Assembly: GCA_039810245.1 (NCBI GenBank)
Contig: JBDHWQ010000011.1
Span: forward strand, 1-64,000
Length of the DNA: 64,000 bases
Origin: CALDSL01 sp039810245
Lineage (GTDB): Bacteria; Chloroflexota; Anaerolineae; Anaerolineales; Anaerolineaceae
Direction: 5' to 3'
The notes below the pieces were generated by a model. It was given only the letters and a program-made list of their open reading frames with translations, made no database searches and was not told the origin of the DNA. Shown in pieces: positions 25,177 through 31,887 of the stretch (the first letter of the stretch is position 1; each line of letters opens with the position of its first letter). The translations under genes were made by a program, and so were the position numbers.

Positions 25177-25643
25177 GTGCGCAGCGTCGCCACAATGCGC
25201 AGCGGGCGGTCGAACAGCGCCAGCGCGGAGAGGATATCCGGCACGACGATATCCGCGGCTGTCAGCGTGGTCCCGGCCGCGCCTTCGGGCGATAGCACGC
25301 ATATACCCAGTGCGGCGGCGCGCAGCATGGCGGCGTCGTTGGCGCCCTGGCCAATGGCCGCGGTGCGCACTGCGCCTAACTGCTGCACCAGCGCCGCTTT
25401 TTGCGCGGCCTCATCGCCGGGGGCCAGCCGCACCGCCACCAGTCCAAGCTGGCGGTCGATCTCAGCCTGCATGCCGTGCGTGTCGGCAGTCACCAGATGC
25501 ACCGTAAGACGGTCGCGCAGCGCGGTGATGGCGCGCGCCACGCCTTCGATCAGCCGACCATCAATCGCCAGCGTGCCGTTGACGTCGCAAACCAGGTAAT
25601 CGAGTTGGATGGATTCGCGCCCGGGGATCAGGAGCTCAATCAT
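25173..25643 (-). CDS. HAD-superfamily phosphatase, soluble P-type-ATPase-like (COG4087)
   Basis: 156 residues from the ATG at 25643. The motif I nucleophile is CDVNGTLA, motif II is VTADT and motif IV is GQGANDAAML. The pattern, including the terminal RIVATLR, matches the stand-alone P-type-ATPase phosphorylation domain family COG4087 rather than sugar phosphatases with cap domains. Physiological substrate unknown. No Shine-Dalgarno of note: TATAAT on the minus strand ends 6 bases before the ATG, so the message may be leaderless. First gene of the operon with the DUF389/SH3 protein and phosphohexomutase. Confidence 0.82.
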   Translation of the reverse strand: MIELLIPGRESIQLDYLVCDVNGTLAIDGRLIEGVARAITALRDRLTVHLVTADTHGMQAEIDRQLGLVAVRLAPGDEAAQKAALVQQLGAVRTAAIGQGANDAAMLRAAALGICVLSPEGAAGTTLTAADIVVPDILSALALFDRPLRIVATLRT

Positions 25644-25649
25644 TCTTCT

Positions 25650-25657
25650 ATTATAAT
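25650..25657. promoter_or_regulatory. overlapping divergent -10 elements
   Basis: ATTATAAT reads as TATAAT on both strands: minus at 25655-25650 for the HAD gene, plus at 25652-25657 for the BMP-family lipoprotein. Neither has a strong -35. Overlapping -10 boxes mean the two directions cannot fire at the same time. Confidence 0.5.
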
Positions 25658-25709
25658 ACACTCGCTATTGCCCTTCGGAAAACCGTTTGTTGGAGATGAC
25701 CCGCCGCTG

Positions 25710-26798
25710 ATGAAACTGTCCCACGCCTCACGCTTTGCCCTCGCATCCATCGCTCTGCTGGCCGTGCTGCTAGCCGCCTGCTCCGCGACCGGCGATACGC
25801 CTGCGCCTGCTACCAGCCCGGCTGACGCGGTAGCCACCGCGGTGAGCGCCACGCTGGCAGCCGCCACGCAGCCCGCGCCCATCGCGCCCTCGGATTCCGC
25901 CCCTCAGGCCAGCGCACAGCCTGCCGCGTCGACCGCGCGCGCCGTGCTTGTGAGCGCCGGAGCGCCGCAGCCGCAGGTGGACGCGCTGGCAGCGGTGCTG
26001 GAAGCGCTGGCTGCGCAGGATGGGTTGGCGTTGGAAGCCAAAGCCGACCTGGCCCCCGGTGATCTGGATGATGGCGCGCGCGTGGTAGTATTCGCTGCCC
26101 CACCTCCCAATCTCGACCAGCTTCTGCAGGCTGGTGCCGGAGCGCAGTTTGTGGTGATCAGCAGTGCGGACGTGCCCCAGCAGGCTGATAACCTGTCGGT
26201 GATCCGCTCCAGCATGGCGGACGAGGCCTTCCTGGGCGGTTATATCGCCTCGCTGCTCAGCGAGCGCATTGCACCGGTGGGGCTGATCGCCTCAGACGCG
26301 CCTGATTTTGAAACCCTGCAGGATGCTTATCTGACCGGCGGGCGCTTCTTCTGCGGCGCGTGCCGGCTGCTGCCCAATTTTGAGAACATCAGCCCGGTGG
26401 TGGTGTCGCTGCCCGCCGCCAGTGACGCTGCAAGCTGGAACGCGGCCATCGCCCCGGCCGCCAAATTTGGCCTGGACGTGGTTTACCTGCCGGCCGAGAG
26501 CGCCACACCGGAAGTGATTGCCCTGCTGGCATCCAGCGCGCAGCGCGTGGTGGGCAACTTTGCGCCGCCGCCTGAGCTGGCGGGCAAGTGGGTTGCCAGC
26601 GTGCGCGCCGACGCTGCCGAGAGCCTGCGCGCTCTGTGGCCCGACCTGCTGGCCGGGCAGGGCGGGAAGCGCCTCTCCGCGCGCGTAGAAGTGACCGAGA
26701 TTGCCGCGCGCTGGCTGACCCCTGGCCGACAACGCCTGGTAACCGATCTGCGCGAGCGGCTGGAGACCGGCGAAGTCACGCCGTTGGAAGAGAAGTAA
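25710..26798 (+). CDS. BMP/PnrA-family substrate-binding lipoprotein
   Basis: 362 residues. A lipoprotein signal peptide (MKLSHASRFALASIALLAVLLAAC) ends with the lipobox LAAC, followed by an Ala/Pro/Thr linker. The remaining sequence fits the BMP (PnrA-like) type I periplasmic-binding fold: VVISSADVPQQADNLSVIRSSMADEAFLGGYIASLLS is the characteristic central segment, and IAPVGLIAS opens the second lobe. BMP proteins usually bind nucleosides for ABC import, but no permease or ATPase gene is adjacent, so it may be an orphan receptor. The nearest GGAG is 14 bases before the ATG, a long spacing. Confidence 0.8.
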   Translation: MKLSHASRFALASIALLAVLLAACSATGDTPAPATSPADAVATAVSATLAAATQPAPIAPSDSAPQASAQPAASTARAVLVSAGAPQPQVDALAAVLEALAAQDGLALEAKADLAPGDLDDGARVVVFAAPPPNLDQLLQAGAGAQFVVISSADVPQQADNLSVIRSSMADEAFLGGYIASLLSERIAPVGLIASDAPDFETLQDAYLTGGRFFCGACRLLPNFENISPVVVSLPAASDAASWNAAIAPAAKFGLDVVYLPAESATPEVIALLASSAQRVVGNFAPPPELAGKWVASVRADAAESLRALWPDLLAGQGGKRLSARVEVTEIAARWLTPGRQRLVTDLRERLETGEVTPLEEK

Positions 26799-26800
26799 GA

Positions 26801-27427
26801 TTAATCTTCCCCACGGAATTCTTCGGCCGTGGCGTGCCCTGCCTGGCTGATACCCTCGCGGCGCAGCACCTTGAGCAGCGTCAGTGCCAGAATTTTCACA
26901 TCCAGCCACAGGCTCCAGTGGTCCACGTACCATACGTCGAGGCAGAATTTTTCGCCCCAGGTGAGCGCGTTGCGGCCATTGACCTGAGCCCAGCCGGTGA
27001 TCCCCGGCAGCACCTCGTGCCGGCGCGCCTGGGTAGGGTTATACCGCTCCAGGTAATCGGCCAGCAGGGGGCGCGGGCCTACCAGGCTCATCTGGCCACG
27101 CAGTACGTTGAACAGCTCGGGCAACTCATCCAGGCTGGTGGCGCGTAATGTGCGGCCAAGGCGCGAAAGGCGCTGCTCATCCGGCAGCGGCCGGCCCTGC
27201 CGGTCGACGGCATGGCGCATGGTGCGGAACTTATACAGCGCAAACAGGCGGCCGCCATGCCCGGGCCGCACCTGGCGGAACAGCACCGGCCGGCCCTCGC
27301 GCAGCAGGATGATGAGCGCCACAACGCCCATCACCGGCGAGAGCAGGATAATGGCCGGCACGGTCAGCAGTAGGTCCAGCGCGCGCTTGGATGCCGGCAC
27401 GCGGCGCGGCGTCACCGGGTGAGCCAT
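26801..27427 (-). CDS. monotopic phosphoglycosyl transferase (bacterial sugar transferase)
   Basis: 208 residues, the size of PglC-type minimal enzymes without the extra membrane domain of WbaP. One hydrophobic segment (about 17-40) is followed by the family motifs LYKFRTM, SLDELPELFNVLRGQMSLVGPRP with the catalytic Asp-Glu, and VLPGITGWAQVNGRN. It transfers a sugar phosphate to undecaprenyl phosphate, the first membrane step of surface glycan assembly. It follows the HPr gene by 5 bases and converges with the BMP gene with only two bases between stops. Confidence 0.93.
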   Translation of the reverse strand: MAHPVTPRRVPASKRALDLLLTVPAIILLSPVMGVVALIILLREGRPVLFRQVRPGHGGRLFALYKFRTMRHAVDRQGRPLPDEQRLSRLGRTLRATSLDELPELFNVLRGQMSLVGPRPLLADYLERYNPTQARRHEVLPGITGWAQVNGRNALTWGEKFCLDVWYVDHWSLWLDVKILALTLLKVLRREGISQAGHATAEEFRGED

Positions 27428-27432
27428 CGCGG

Positions 27433-27708
27433 CTAGCGTTCCGTGAAGTTGCTATCCACCAGGCGCTTGAGCGCGGCGGCGGCTTCTTCCTCGTCATCGC
27501 CCTCGATGGTCAGCTCGATCTCGTCGTTCTGCTCCACGCCCAGAGTCAGCACGCTGAGGATGCTCTTGGCGTTCATCCACGGGCCTTTGCTCCCGGCCTT
27601 GCGCACCCGGATGCTGGATTTATATTTTCCGGCCAGTTTGACAAATTCTGCCGCGGGGCGCGCGTGCAGCCCCACGTCACTGCGCACGATGAGTTGGAAA
27701 GTCACCAT
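27433..27708 (-). CDS. HPr-family phosphocarrier protein
   Basis: 91 residues with the HPr active site GLHARPAAEF (His15) and the regulatory-site region MNAKSILSVLTLG (Ser49 in the position of Ser46 of Bacillus HPr). GGAGAGG precedes the ATG. HPr relays phosphate in the PTS, or in organisms without a full PTS may serve regulation. Neither enzyme I nor a kinase gene is in the window, and the gene is instead paired with a phosphoglycosyl transferase. An insertion (KAGSKGPW) lengthens the loop before the Ser site. Confidence 0.9.
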   Translation of the reverse strand: MVTFQLIVRSDVGLHARPAAEFVKLAGKYKSSIRVRKAGSKGPWMNAKSILSVLTLGVEQNDEIELTIEGDDEEEAAAALKRLVDSNFTER

Positions 27709-27799
27709 TCCGCACCTCTCCAGGACGTTGATGGTGTTGGTTATACCAGAAATCGACGCGTACCGCGCGGCAAAAGCGCAAGAAATTTGCGCGCGATGA

Positions 27800-27805
27800 T
27801 ATAAT
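27800..27805 (+). promoter_or_regulatory. -10 element before the tRNA gene
   Basis: A perfect TATAAT 13 bases before the tRNA 5' end, giving a transcript start about 6-7 bases upstream of it. No convincing -35 at 16-18 bases. Confidence 0.45.
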
Positions 27806-27818
27806 CGGCGTGATGCAG

Positions 27819-27890
27819 GGGCCCGTAGCTCAGTGGCAGAGCAAGCGGCTCATAACCGTAAGGTTGAAGGTTCGAATCCTTCCGGGCCCA
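27819..27890 (+). tRNA. tRNA with CAU anticodon (Met, or Ile2 if lysidine-modified)
   Basis: A complete cloverleaf of 72 bases without encoded CCA: acceptor stem GGGCCCG/CGGGCCC, D stem GCTC/GAGC, anticodon loop CTCATAA with CAT at 27851-27853, and T arm GAAGG-TTCGAAT-CCTTC. CAU can be elongator Met or, after lysidine modification, isoleucine (AUA). The CGGCTCATAACCG anticodon arm resembles tRNA-Ile2 of Bacillus as much as Met, so identity is open. Position 27:43 is A-A, unpaired. Three degenerate repeats resembling its 3' end follow downstream. Confidence 0.95.
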
Positions 27891-27911
27891 CAAGCCACCG
27901 CTTCCGACATC

Positions 27912-27960
27912 AAGGTTGAAGGTCCCCTTTCAGGGATGCCATCCGAATCCTTCCGGGTTT
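27912..27960 (+). repeat. tRNA-3'-end-like repeat, copy 1
   Basis: The stretch begins AAGGTTGAAGGT and ends CCGAATCCTTCCGGG, copying the tRNA variable region, T stem and acceptor strand, but the T loop is expanded by about 19 bases. The insert pairs with itself (TCCC...GGGA) and ends in ATGCCAT. See copies 2 and 3. Confidence 0.8.
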
Positions 27961-27983
27961 GCAATATTGGTTTTTAAAAATCA

Positions 27984-28034
27984 GGGTGGAAGGCTCCCTT
28001 CCGGGGGATGCTATTCGAAGCCTTCCAGGCCCGC
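27984..28034 (+). repeat. tRNA-3'-end-like repeat, copy 2
   Basis: Same layout as copy 1: TGGAAGG, then an insert with CTCCC/GGGGGATGCTAT, then TCGAAGCCTTCCAGGCCCGC. The outer GAAGG/CCTTC pairing and the inner TCCC/GGGA pairing are kept while the inner loop differs. Confidence 0.8.
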
Positions 28035-28054
28035 AGGTCATTTTTTCTTGAGAA

Positions 28055-28101
28055 GAATTGAAGGTCCCAGCGTGGGGATGCCATTCCAACCTTCTGGCCC
28101 A
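28055..28101 (+). repeat. tRNA-3'-end-like repeat, copy 3
   Basis: Third copy: ATTGAAGG, then TCCCAGCGTGGGGATGCCAT, then TCCAACCTTCTGGCCCA, ending at the base before the start codon of the next gene. The repeat therefore occupies the whole leader of the mannosyltransferase gene and replaces a normal ribosome binding site. Confidence 0.78.
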
Positions 28102-29313
28102 ATGGCTATCTATGCCAAGGCATTCAACCACATTCGCGATTTTTTCCGGGCTTACCGCCTGCCGATTCTGCTCACCCTGGCTTTGCGCATGGGGTACAGT
28201 ATTTGGTCCGCCATTATCTGGGTCATGCTGGACCCGGCTTTTCCGCGCAGCGCGGCCACGGTGTGGGAAACCTATTATCACCTGACCCCTAGCACGACGC
28301 TCGCCGGCCGCGCCTTCATCGACGTCTGGCTGCGCTGGGACGCGGTGCACTATATGAATATTGCCGCGTTTGGCTACGGTGGCGTCGGCCCGGGCGATAG
28401 CGTGTTTTTCCCGCTCTATCCATATCTGGCGGGATTCCTGGCGCGGCTGGGCGGTATCAATGTGACCCTGGCCGGGCTGCTGCTGTCCAGCCTGGCCACA
28501 CTGCTGCTGCTGATTTGCCTGTGGGAATTATGCCTGGCGTTGTTTGCCGATCGTGCCCTGGCGCGGGATGCGCTGCTGCTGCTGGCGCTGTACCCCACGG
28601 CATTCTTTTTGCACGCGCCATTCACCGATGCGCTGTTCCTGCTGTGCTCGGTATCGGCGGTGCTGCTGATGCTGCGCCACCAGCCCCTGCTGGCCGGGCT
28701 GCTGGCCTGCGCAGCCGGGCTGGCGCGCCCACAGGGCGTGCTGCTGCTGCTGCCCCTGGGGGTGATGCTGGCGCAGAAGCTGCTGCGCGAGCGCCGCCTG
28801 CCGCGCTGGCAGGAGATCACCGGTCTGGTGCTGGTCCCTCTGGGCTTTCTGGCCTATATCCTCTGGCGCAGCAGTGCCGGGTTGAGCGGCCTGGCGTCCA
28901 GCCTGCAGACCCATTCCAACGTGCGCTTTCAAAACCCGCTGGCAACGCTGTACACTGCCATCCAGCGTGTGATCAGCGCGCCGCGCGGTATCGAAATCAG
29001 CGAGCTGGTTTCCGTTCTCCTGTTTCTTGCCATCCTGATCTGGATGGTGGCGCAGCCGCGCTTTCGCGCTCAGCCAGCCTTGCTGCTGTACGCTGCCATC
29101 ACCTGGCTGCTAATTACGTCCAAGACCACCATTGGCGGGGCGCCTCTGCAGAGCGCGAACCGCTACGTGTTGCACATGTTCCCTGTGTTTATCGGGCTGG
29201 CCGCGCTGTTGCAAAACGCGCATCCCAACCTGCGCCGGGCGGTGCTGCTGTTTTTCCCCGCGCTGGGAATGGTGTGCGCTGCGCTGTCGGCGTTGTGGAT
29301 TTTTGTTGGCTGA
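28102..29313 (+). CDS. PIG-V-type mannosyltransferase-like membrane protein
   Basis: 403 residues from the ATG at 28102. The frame is open back to 27916, but that part is translated tRNA-like repeat and should not be coding. About ten hydrophobic segments give a GT-C fold. The loop after the first segment contains FIDVWLRWDAVHYMNIAAFGYG and then VFFPLYPYLAGFLARLGG, which match the PIG-V (GPI mannosyltransferase 2, GT76-like) signatures RWDAxHY and FFPLYP. Such bacterial relatives probably transfer mannose from a polyprenyl phosphate sugar to lipid or protein outside the membrane. No Shine-Dalgarno precedes the ATG. Confidence 0.85.
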   Translation: MAIYAKAFNHIRDFFRAYRLPILLTLALRMGYSIWSAIIWVMLDPAFPRSAATVWETYYHLTPSTTLAGRAFIDVWLRWDAVHYMNIAAFGYGGVGPGDSVFFPLYPYLAGFLARLGGINVTLAGLLLSSLATLLLLICLWELCLALFADRALARDALLLLALYPTAFFLHAPFTDALFLLCSVSAVLLMLRHQPLLAGLLACAAGLARPQGVLLLLPLGVMLAQKLLRERRLPRWQEITGLVLVPLGFLAYILWRSSAGLSGLASSLQTHSNVRFQNPLATLYTAIQRVISAPRGIEISELVSVLLFLAILIWMVAQPRFRAQPALLLYAAITWLLITSKTTIGGAPLQSANRYVLHMFPVFIGLAALLQNAHPNLRRAVLLFFPALGMVCAALSALWIFVG

Positions 29314-29417
29314 GCATAACGGCCGTGGAGATAAGTGCTCGTCGAAAGACTGGTTTGTGCCTGCCTGCATTGACGCGCCTGTGCGAAGAGGTTATGATCG
29401 TAGGGAAAGGATGCAAA

Positions 29418-29912
29418 ATGGACCAAAAATCGAAGGCGCTGGATCTGTTGTGTGAAGAGTTTGATCGTTGGGAGAAGCTGTTGGGCCCATTGAGCGCGGC
29501 GCAGGCCAGCGCACCCGGCGCTTTCGGTGAATGGTCGCTTAGAGATGTGCTCGGCCACCTGGCGGCGTGGCAGGCGCGCAGCATCGCCCGGCTGGATGCG
29601 TCCGCGGCGGAACGCAAGCCTATATTCCCGGAATGGCCCGCGGGCGTGAACCCGAGCGACGAAGAGCCGGTGGATATGATCAACGCCTGGATCGCGGCGC
29701 GATACCGTGATCTGCCCTGGGAGACAGTCTACCGGGAATGGAAGGAAGGCTACCTGCGCTTCATCCGCCTGGCAGTTAACATCCCCGAAGAAGACCTGCT
29801 GCCGGCAGGCCGCTATGACTGGATGGATGGCTACGCCCTGGTAGATGTGCTCACCGGGTCGCTGGAGCACCACCAGGAGCACCGCGAGCAGCTCAGCATC
29901 CCCGCGGCGTGA
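29418..29912 (+). CDS. ClbS/DfsB-type four-helix-bundle (DinB-like) protein
   Basis: 164 residues from the ATG at 29418 (AAAGG at spacing 7). The phrase FGEWSLRDVLGHLAAWQ with a following SLEHHQEHREQL near the C-terminus is typical of the DinB/ClbS (formerly DUF1706) helical bundle, in which His residues of separate helices can coordinate a metal or, in ClbS, open a reactive ring. A protective or thiol-transfer role is possible, but no substrate is suggested by the context. Cytoplasmic, no signal peptide. Confidence 0.78.
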   Translation: MDQKSKALDLLCEEFDRWEKLLGPLSAAQASAPGAFGEWSLRDVLGHLAAWQARSIARLDASAAERKPIFPEWPAGVNPSDEEPVDMINAWIAARYRDLPWETVYREWKEGYLRFIRLAVNIPEEDLLPAGRYDWMDGYALVDVLTGSLEHHQEHREQLSIPAA

Positions 29913-29971
29913 CCGGCGCGCGGATTTGGGTTACAATGTTCGCAGCCCAATCCAAGGACCGGAACGAACCC

Positions 29972-30658
29972 ATGACCACGATAACCGCTCTCGTCCCCAT
30001 GCGCCATCACTCGCAGCGTGTGCCGGGGAAGAATTACCGCCCGCTGGCTGGCAGGCCGCTCTACCAGCACATTATCCAATCGCTGCTCGACTGCGCGGAG
30101 ATCACCCAGGTGGTGGTGGACACCGACAGCCCGGAAGTGCTCGAGGGCCTGCGCGCGCACTTCCCGCAGGTGCGCACACTGGAGCGCCCGGCGCACCTGC
30201 GCGCCGATGATATCCCCATGAACGAAATCCTGCTGTACGATACGGCACAGTTTCCATCAGACCTGTACCTGCAAACCCACAGCACCAACCCGCTCCTGCG
30301 CCCGGTCACCATCTCGCGCGCGGTGCAGGAGCTGCTGGCGCGCTATCCGGCCTACGACTCGCTTTTTGGTGTTACCCGCCTGCAAACCCGCCTGTGGGAT
30401 GCGCTGGCTCGCCCGGTGAACCACAACCCGGCTATCCTGCTGCAAACCCAGGACCTTCCGCCCATTTACGAAGAGAACTCGTGCGTGTACATCTTCTCGC
30501 GCGCCACGCTGGAAGCGCGCCGCAACCGGCTGGGCGAGCGGCCGCTGATGTTCGAGATTCCGCGCGAGGAAGCCTGGGATATCGATGAAGAGCTAGATTT
30601 CCTGGTTGCCGACCTGCTGCTCAGTTACCGGCTGAAGGCTGAAGGCGCGGCCGGCTGA
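29972..30658 (+). CDS. acylneuraminate cytidylyltransferase family protein (CMP-sugar synthetase)
   Basis: 228 residues from the ATG at 29972. It opens with ITALVPMRHHSQRVPGKNYRPLAG, the nucleotide-binding loop of CMP-NeuAc/KDO synthetases (R-x-x-S-x-R-x-P-GKN), then VVVDTDSPEV and YLQTHSTNPLLRP, which corresponds to the QPTSPLR segment. AWDIDEELDF supplies the conserved metal-binding Asp pair. It should activate a nonulosonic or related acidic sugar as CMP-sugar for the neighbouring glycan genes. The exact sugar is not determined; no NeuB-like synthase is in the window. Confidence 0.85.
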   Translation: MTTITALVPMRHHSQRVPGKNYRPLAGRPLYQHIIQSLLDCAEITQVVVDTDSPEVLEGLRAHFPQVRTLERPAHLRADDIPMNEILLYDTAQFPSDLYLQTHSTNPLLRPVTISRAVQELLARYPAYDSLFGVTRLQTRLWDALARPVNHNPAILLQTQDLPPIYEENSCVYIFSRATLEARRNRLGERPLMFEIPREEAWDIDEELDFLVADLLLSYRLKAEGAAG

Positions 30659-30713
30659 TCTGCGGCCAACGACCGGTTGGATCACGATGGCCCATGATCG
30701 AACCACGCCATGA

Positions 30714-30827
30714 GGTCATTATCTTGCCTGCCAGTTTCGCCACCGCCTGACGGATGAGGAAGAGAAGCTGTGGGTCTCCATCCGTGACCACCGGCTGGCC
30801 AATGTGCATTTCCGGTGCAAGAGTTGA
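30714..30827 (+). pseudogene. remnant of a DUF559 endonuclease-like gene
   Basis: In one frame, directly after a stop codon (30711-30713), about 36 codons read FRHRLTDEEEKLWVSIRD, then HRLANVHFRCKS, then a stop at 30825. This matches the N-terminal part of DUF559 (Vsr-like) proteins, where RREMTxAExxLWxxLRxRQL..YKFRRQ is usual. The rest of the domain, including the catalytic region, is missing and there is no start codon, so it is a decayed fragment. Confidence 0.65.
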
Positions 30828-30840
30828 AGGGAAAAAGGTA

Positions 30841-30880
30841 CCTTCCCCCAAAAATCGGCTTTAACGATTTTTGGGGGAGG
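30841..30880. repeat. strong hairpin overlapping the glycan operon promoter
   Basis: CCTTCCCCCAAAAATCG (30841-30857) pairs with CGATTTTTGGGGGAGG (30865-30880) across a 7-base loop. The right arm supplies the TTGGGG used as -35 of the downstream promoter. It is similar in style to the hairpins at 36752-36833. Confidence 0.8.
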
Positions 30881-30899
30881 GCCAGGGAGAGGGTATAAT
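30871..30899 (+). promoter_or_regulatory. promoter of the glycan operon
   Basis: TTGGGG (30871-30876) and a perfect TATAAT (30894-30899) are separated by 17 bases. The transcript would start near 30906, leaving a 12-base leader with GGAG 6 bases before the ATG at 30918. Confidence 0.65.
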
Positions 30900-30917
30900 T
30901 CCCAGCGGAGAACCCAC

Positions 30918-31886
30918 ATGCCCACTGTATTAATCACTGCCCCCTATATGCTGCCTTACCTGCAGCGTTTCCGCCCGGTTCTGGAGCACTACGGCGTGGA
31001 TGTGATCACCCCCACCGCCGTGCGTGAGCGCATGGAAGAAGCCGATCTGCTGGCGCTGGCCGGCCAGTTCGACGGCGCGATCTGCGGCGATGACCGTTAC
31101 ACCGCGCGCGTGATGGAATGCTGCGCGCCGCGGCTGAAGATCATTTCCAAATGGGGCACAGGCATCGACTCGATCGACCTGGTGGCCGCGGCCCGGCTGA
31201 GCATCCGCGTGGGCAACACGCCCAACGCCTTCACGCTGCCGGTGGCCGACAGCGTGCTGGGCTACATGCTGGCCTTTGCCCGCCGCCTGCCGTGGATGGA
31301 TGCGGATATGAAAAGCGGCCAGTGGGAGAAGATTCCCGGGCGCAGCCTGAGCGAGTGCACCCTGGGCGTGGTGGGTGTGGGCAATATTGGCAAGGCCATC
31401 CTGCGCCGAGCGCGCGCCTTTGGGATGACCCTGCTGGGCAACGACATCATCTCTATCGCGCCCGATTTCCTGCTGGAAAACGGGGTGGAAATGACCAACC
31501 TGCCCGACCTGCTGCGGCGCAGTGATTTTGTCAGCCTCAACCCCGACCTTAACCCCACCAGCTACCACCTGATGAACCGCGCCGCGTTCGCCCACATGCA
31601 GCCTGGCGCGGTGCTGATCAACTGCTCGCGCGGGCCGGTGGTGGAAGAGGTGGCACTGATTGAGGCGTTGCAGGGCGGGCAGATTGGCGGCGCGGCGCTA
31701 GACGTGTTCGAGTTCGAGCCGCTGCCGCCGGATTCGCCGCTGCGCGCCATGCCCAATGTGATGCTCGCCCCGCACAATTCCAATTCCAGCCCCGCAGCCT
31801 GGGAGCGGGTGCATCGCAGCACGATCCGCAACCTGCTGGCCGGCCTGGGCATCGCCTGCGACGATCTCGACCAATGGATGGGCTAA
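30918..31886 (+). CDS. D-isomer-specific 2-hydroxyacid dehydrogenase
   Basis: 322 residues, like SerA/glyoxylate-reductase-type enzymes without an ACT domain. The NAD-binding motif is VVGVGNIGKAILRRARAFG, and the catalytic Arg (INCSRGPVVEE), Glu (DVFEFEP region) and His (MLAPHNSN) appear in the usual order. It oxidises or reduces a 2-hydroxy acid with NAD(P). Its place as first gene of a glycan operon, one base before the SDR gene, suggests it makes or modifies an activated sugar acid or side group rather than serine. Confidence 0.9.
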   Translation: MPTVLITAPYMLPYLQRFRPVLEHYGVDVITPTAVRERMEEADLLALAGQFDGAICGDDRYTARVMECCAPRLKIISKWGTGIDSIDLVAAARLSIRVGNTPNAFTLPVADSVLGYMLAFARRLPWMDADMKSGQWEKIPGRSLSECTLGVVGVGNIGKAILRRARAFGMTLLGNDIISIAPDFLLENGVEMTNLPDLLRRSDFVSLNPDLNPTSYHLMNRAAFAHMQPGAVLINCSRGPVVEEVALIEALQGGQIGGAALDVFEFEPLPPDSPLRAMPNVMLAPHNSNSSPAAWERVHRSTIRNLLAGLGIACDDLDQWMG

Positions 31887-31887
31887 A

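Noticed and set aside
27916..28101. N-terminal extension of the mannosyltransferase frame
   Set aside because: The 62 codons are translated tRNA-like repeats, and the family starts at the hydrophobic region after 28102.
27891..28101. CRISPR array
   Set aside because: Three imperfect units only, with variable spacing and tRNA similarity, no leader and no cas genes in the window.
27891..28101. Additional tRNA genes
   Set aside because: The repeats lack D and anticodon arms; only the T arm and acceptor part are present.
30621..30851. 76-codon minus-strand ORF before the glycan operon
   Set aside because: Antisense of the DUF559 remnant and of the promoter hairpin; no ribosome binding site.
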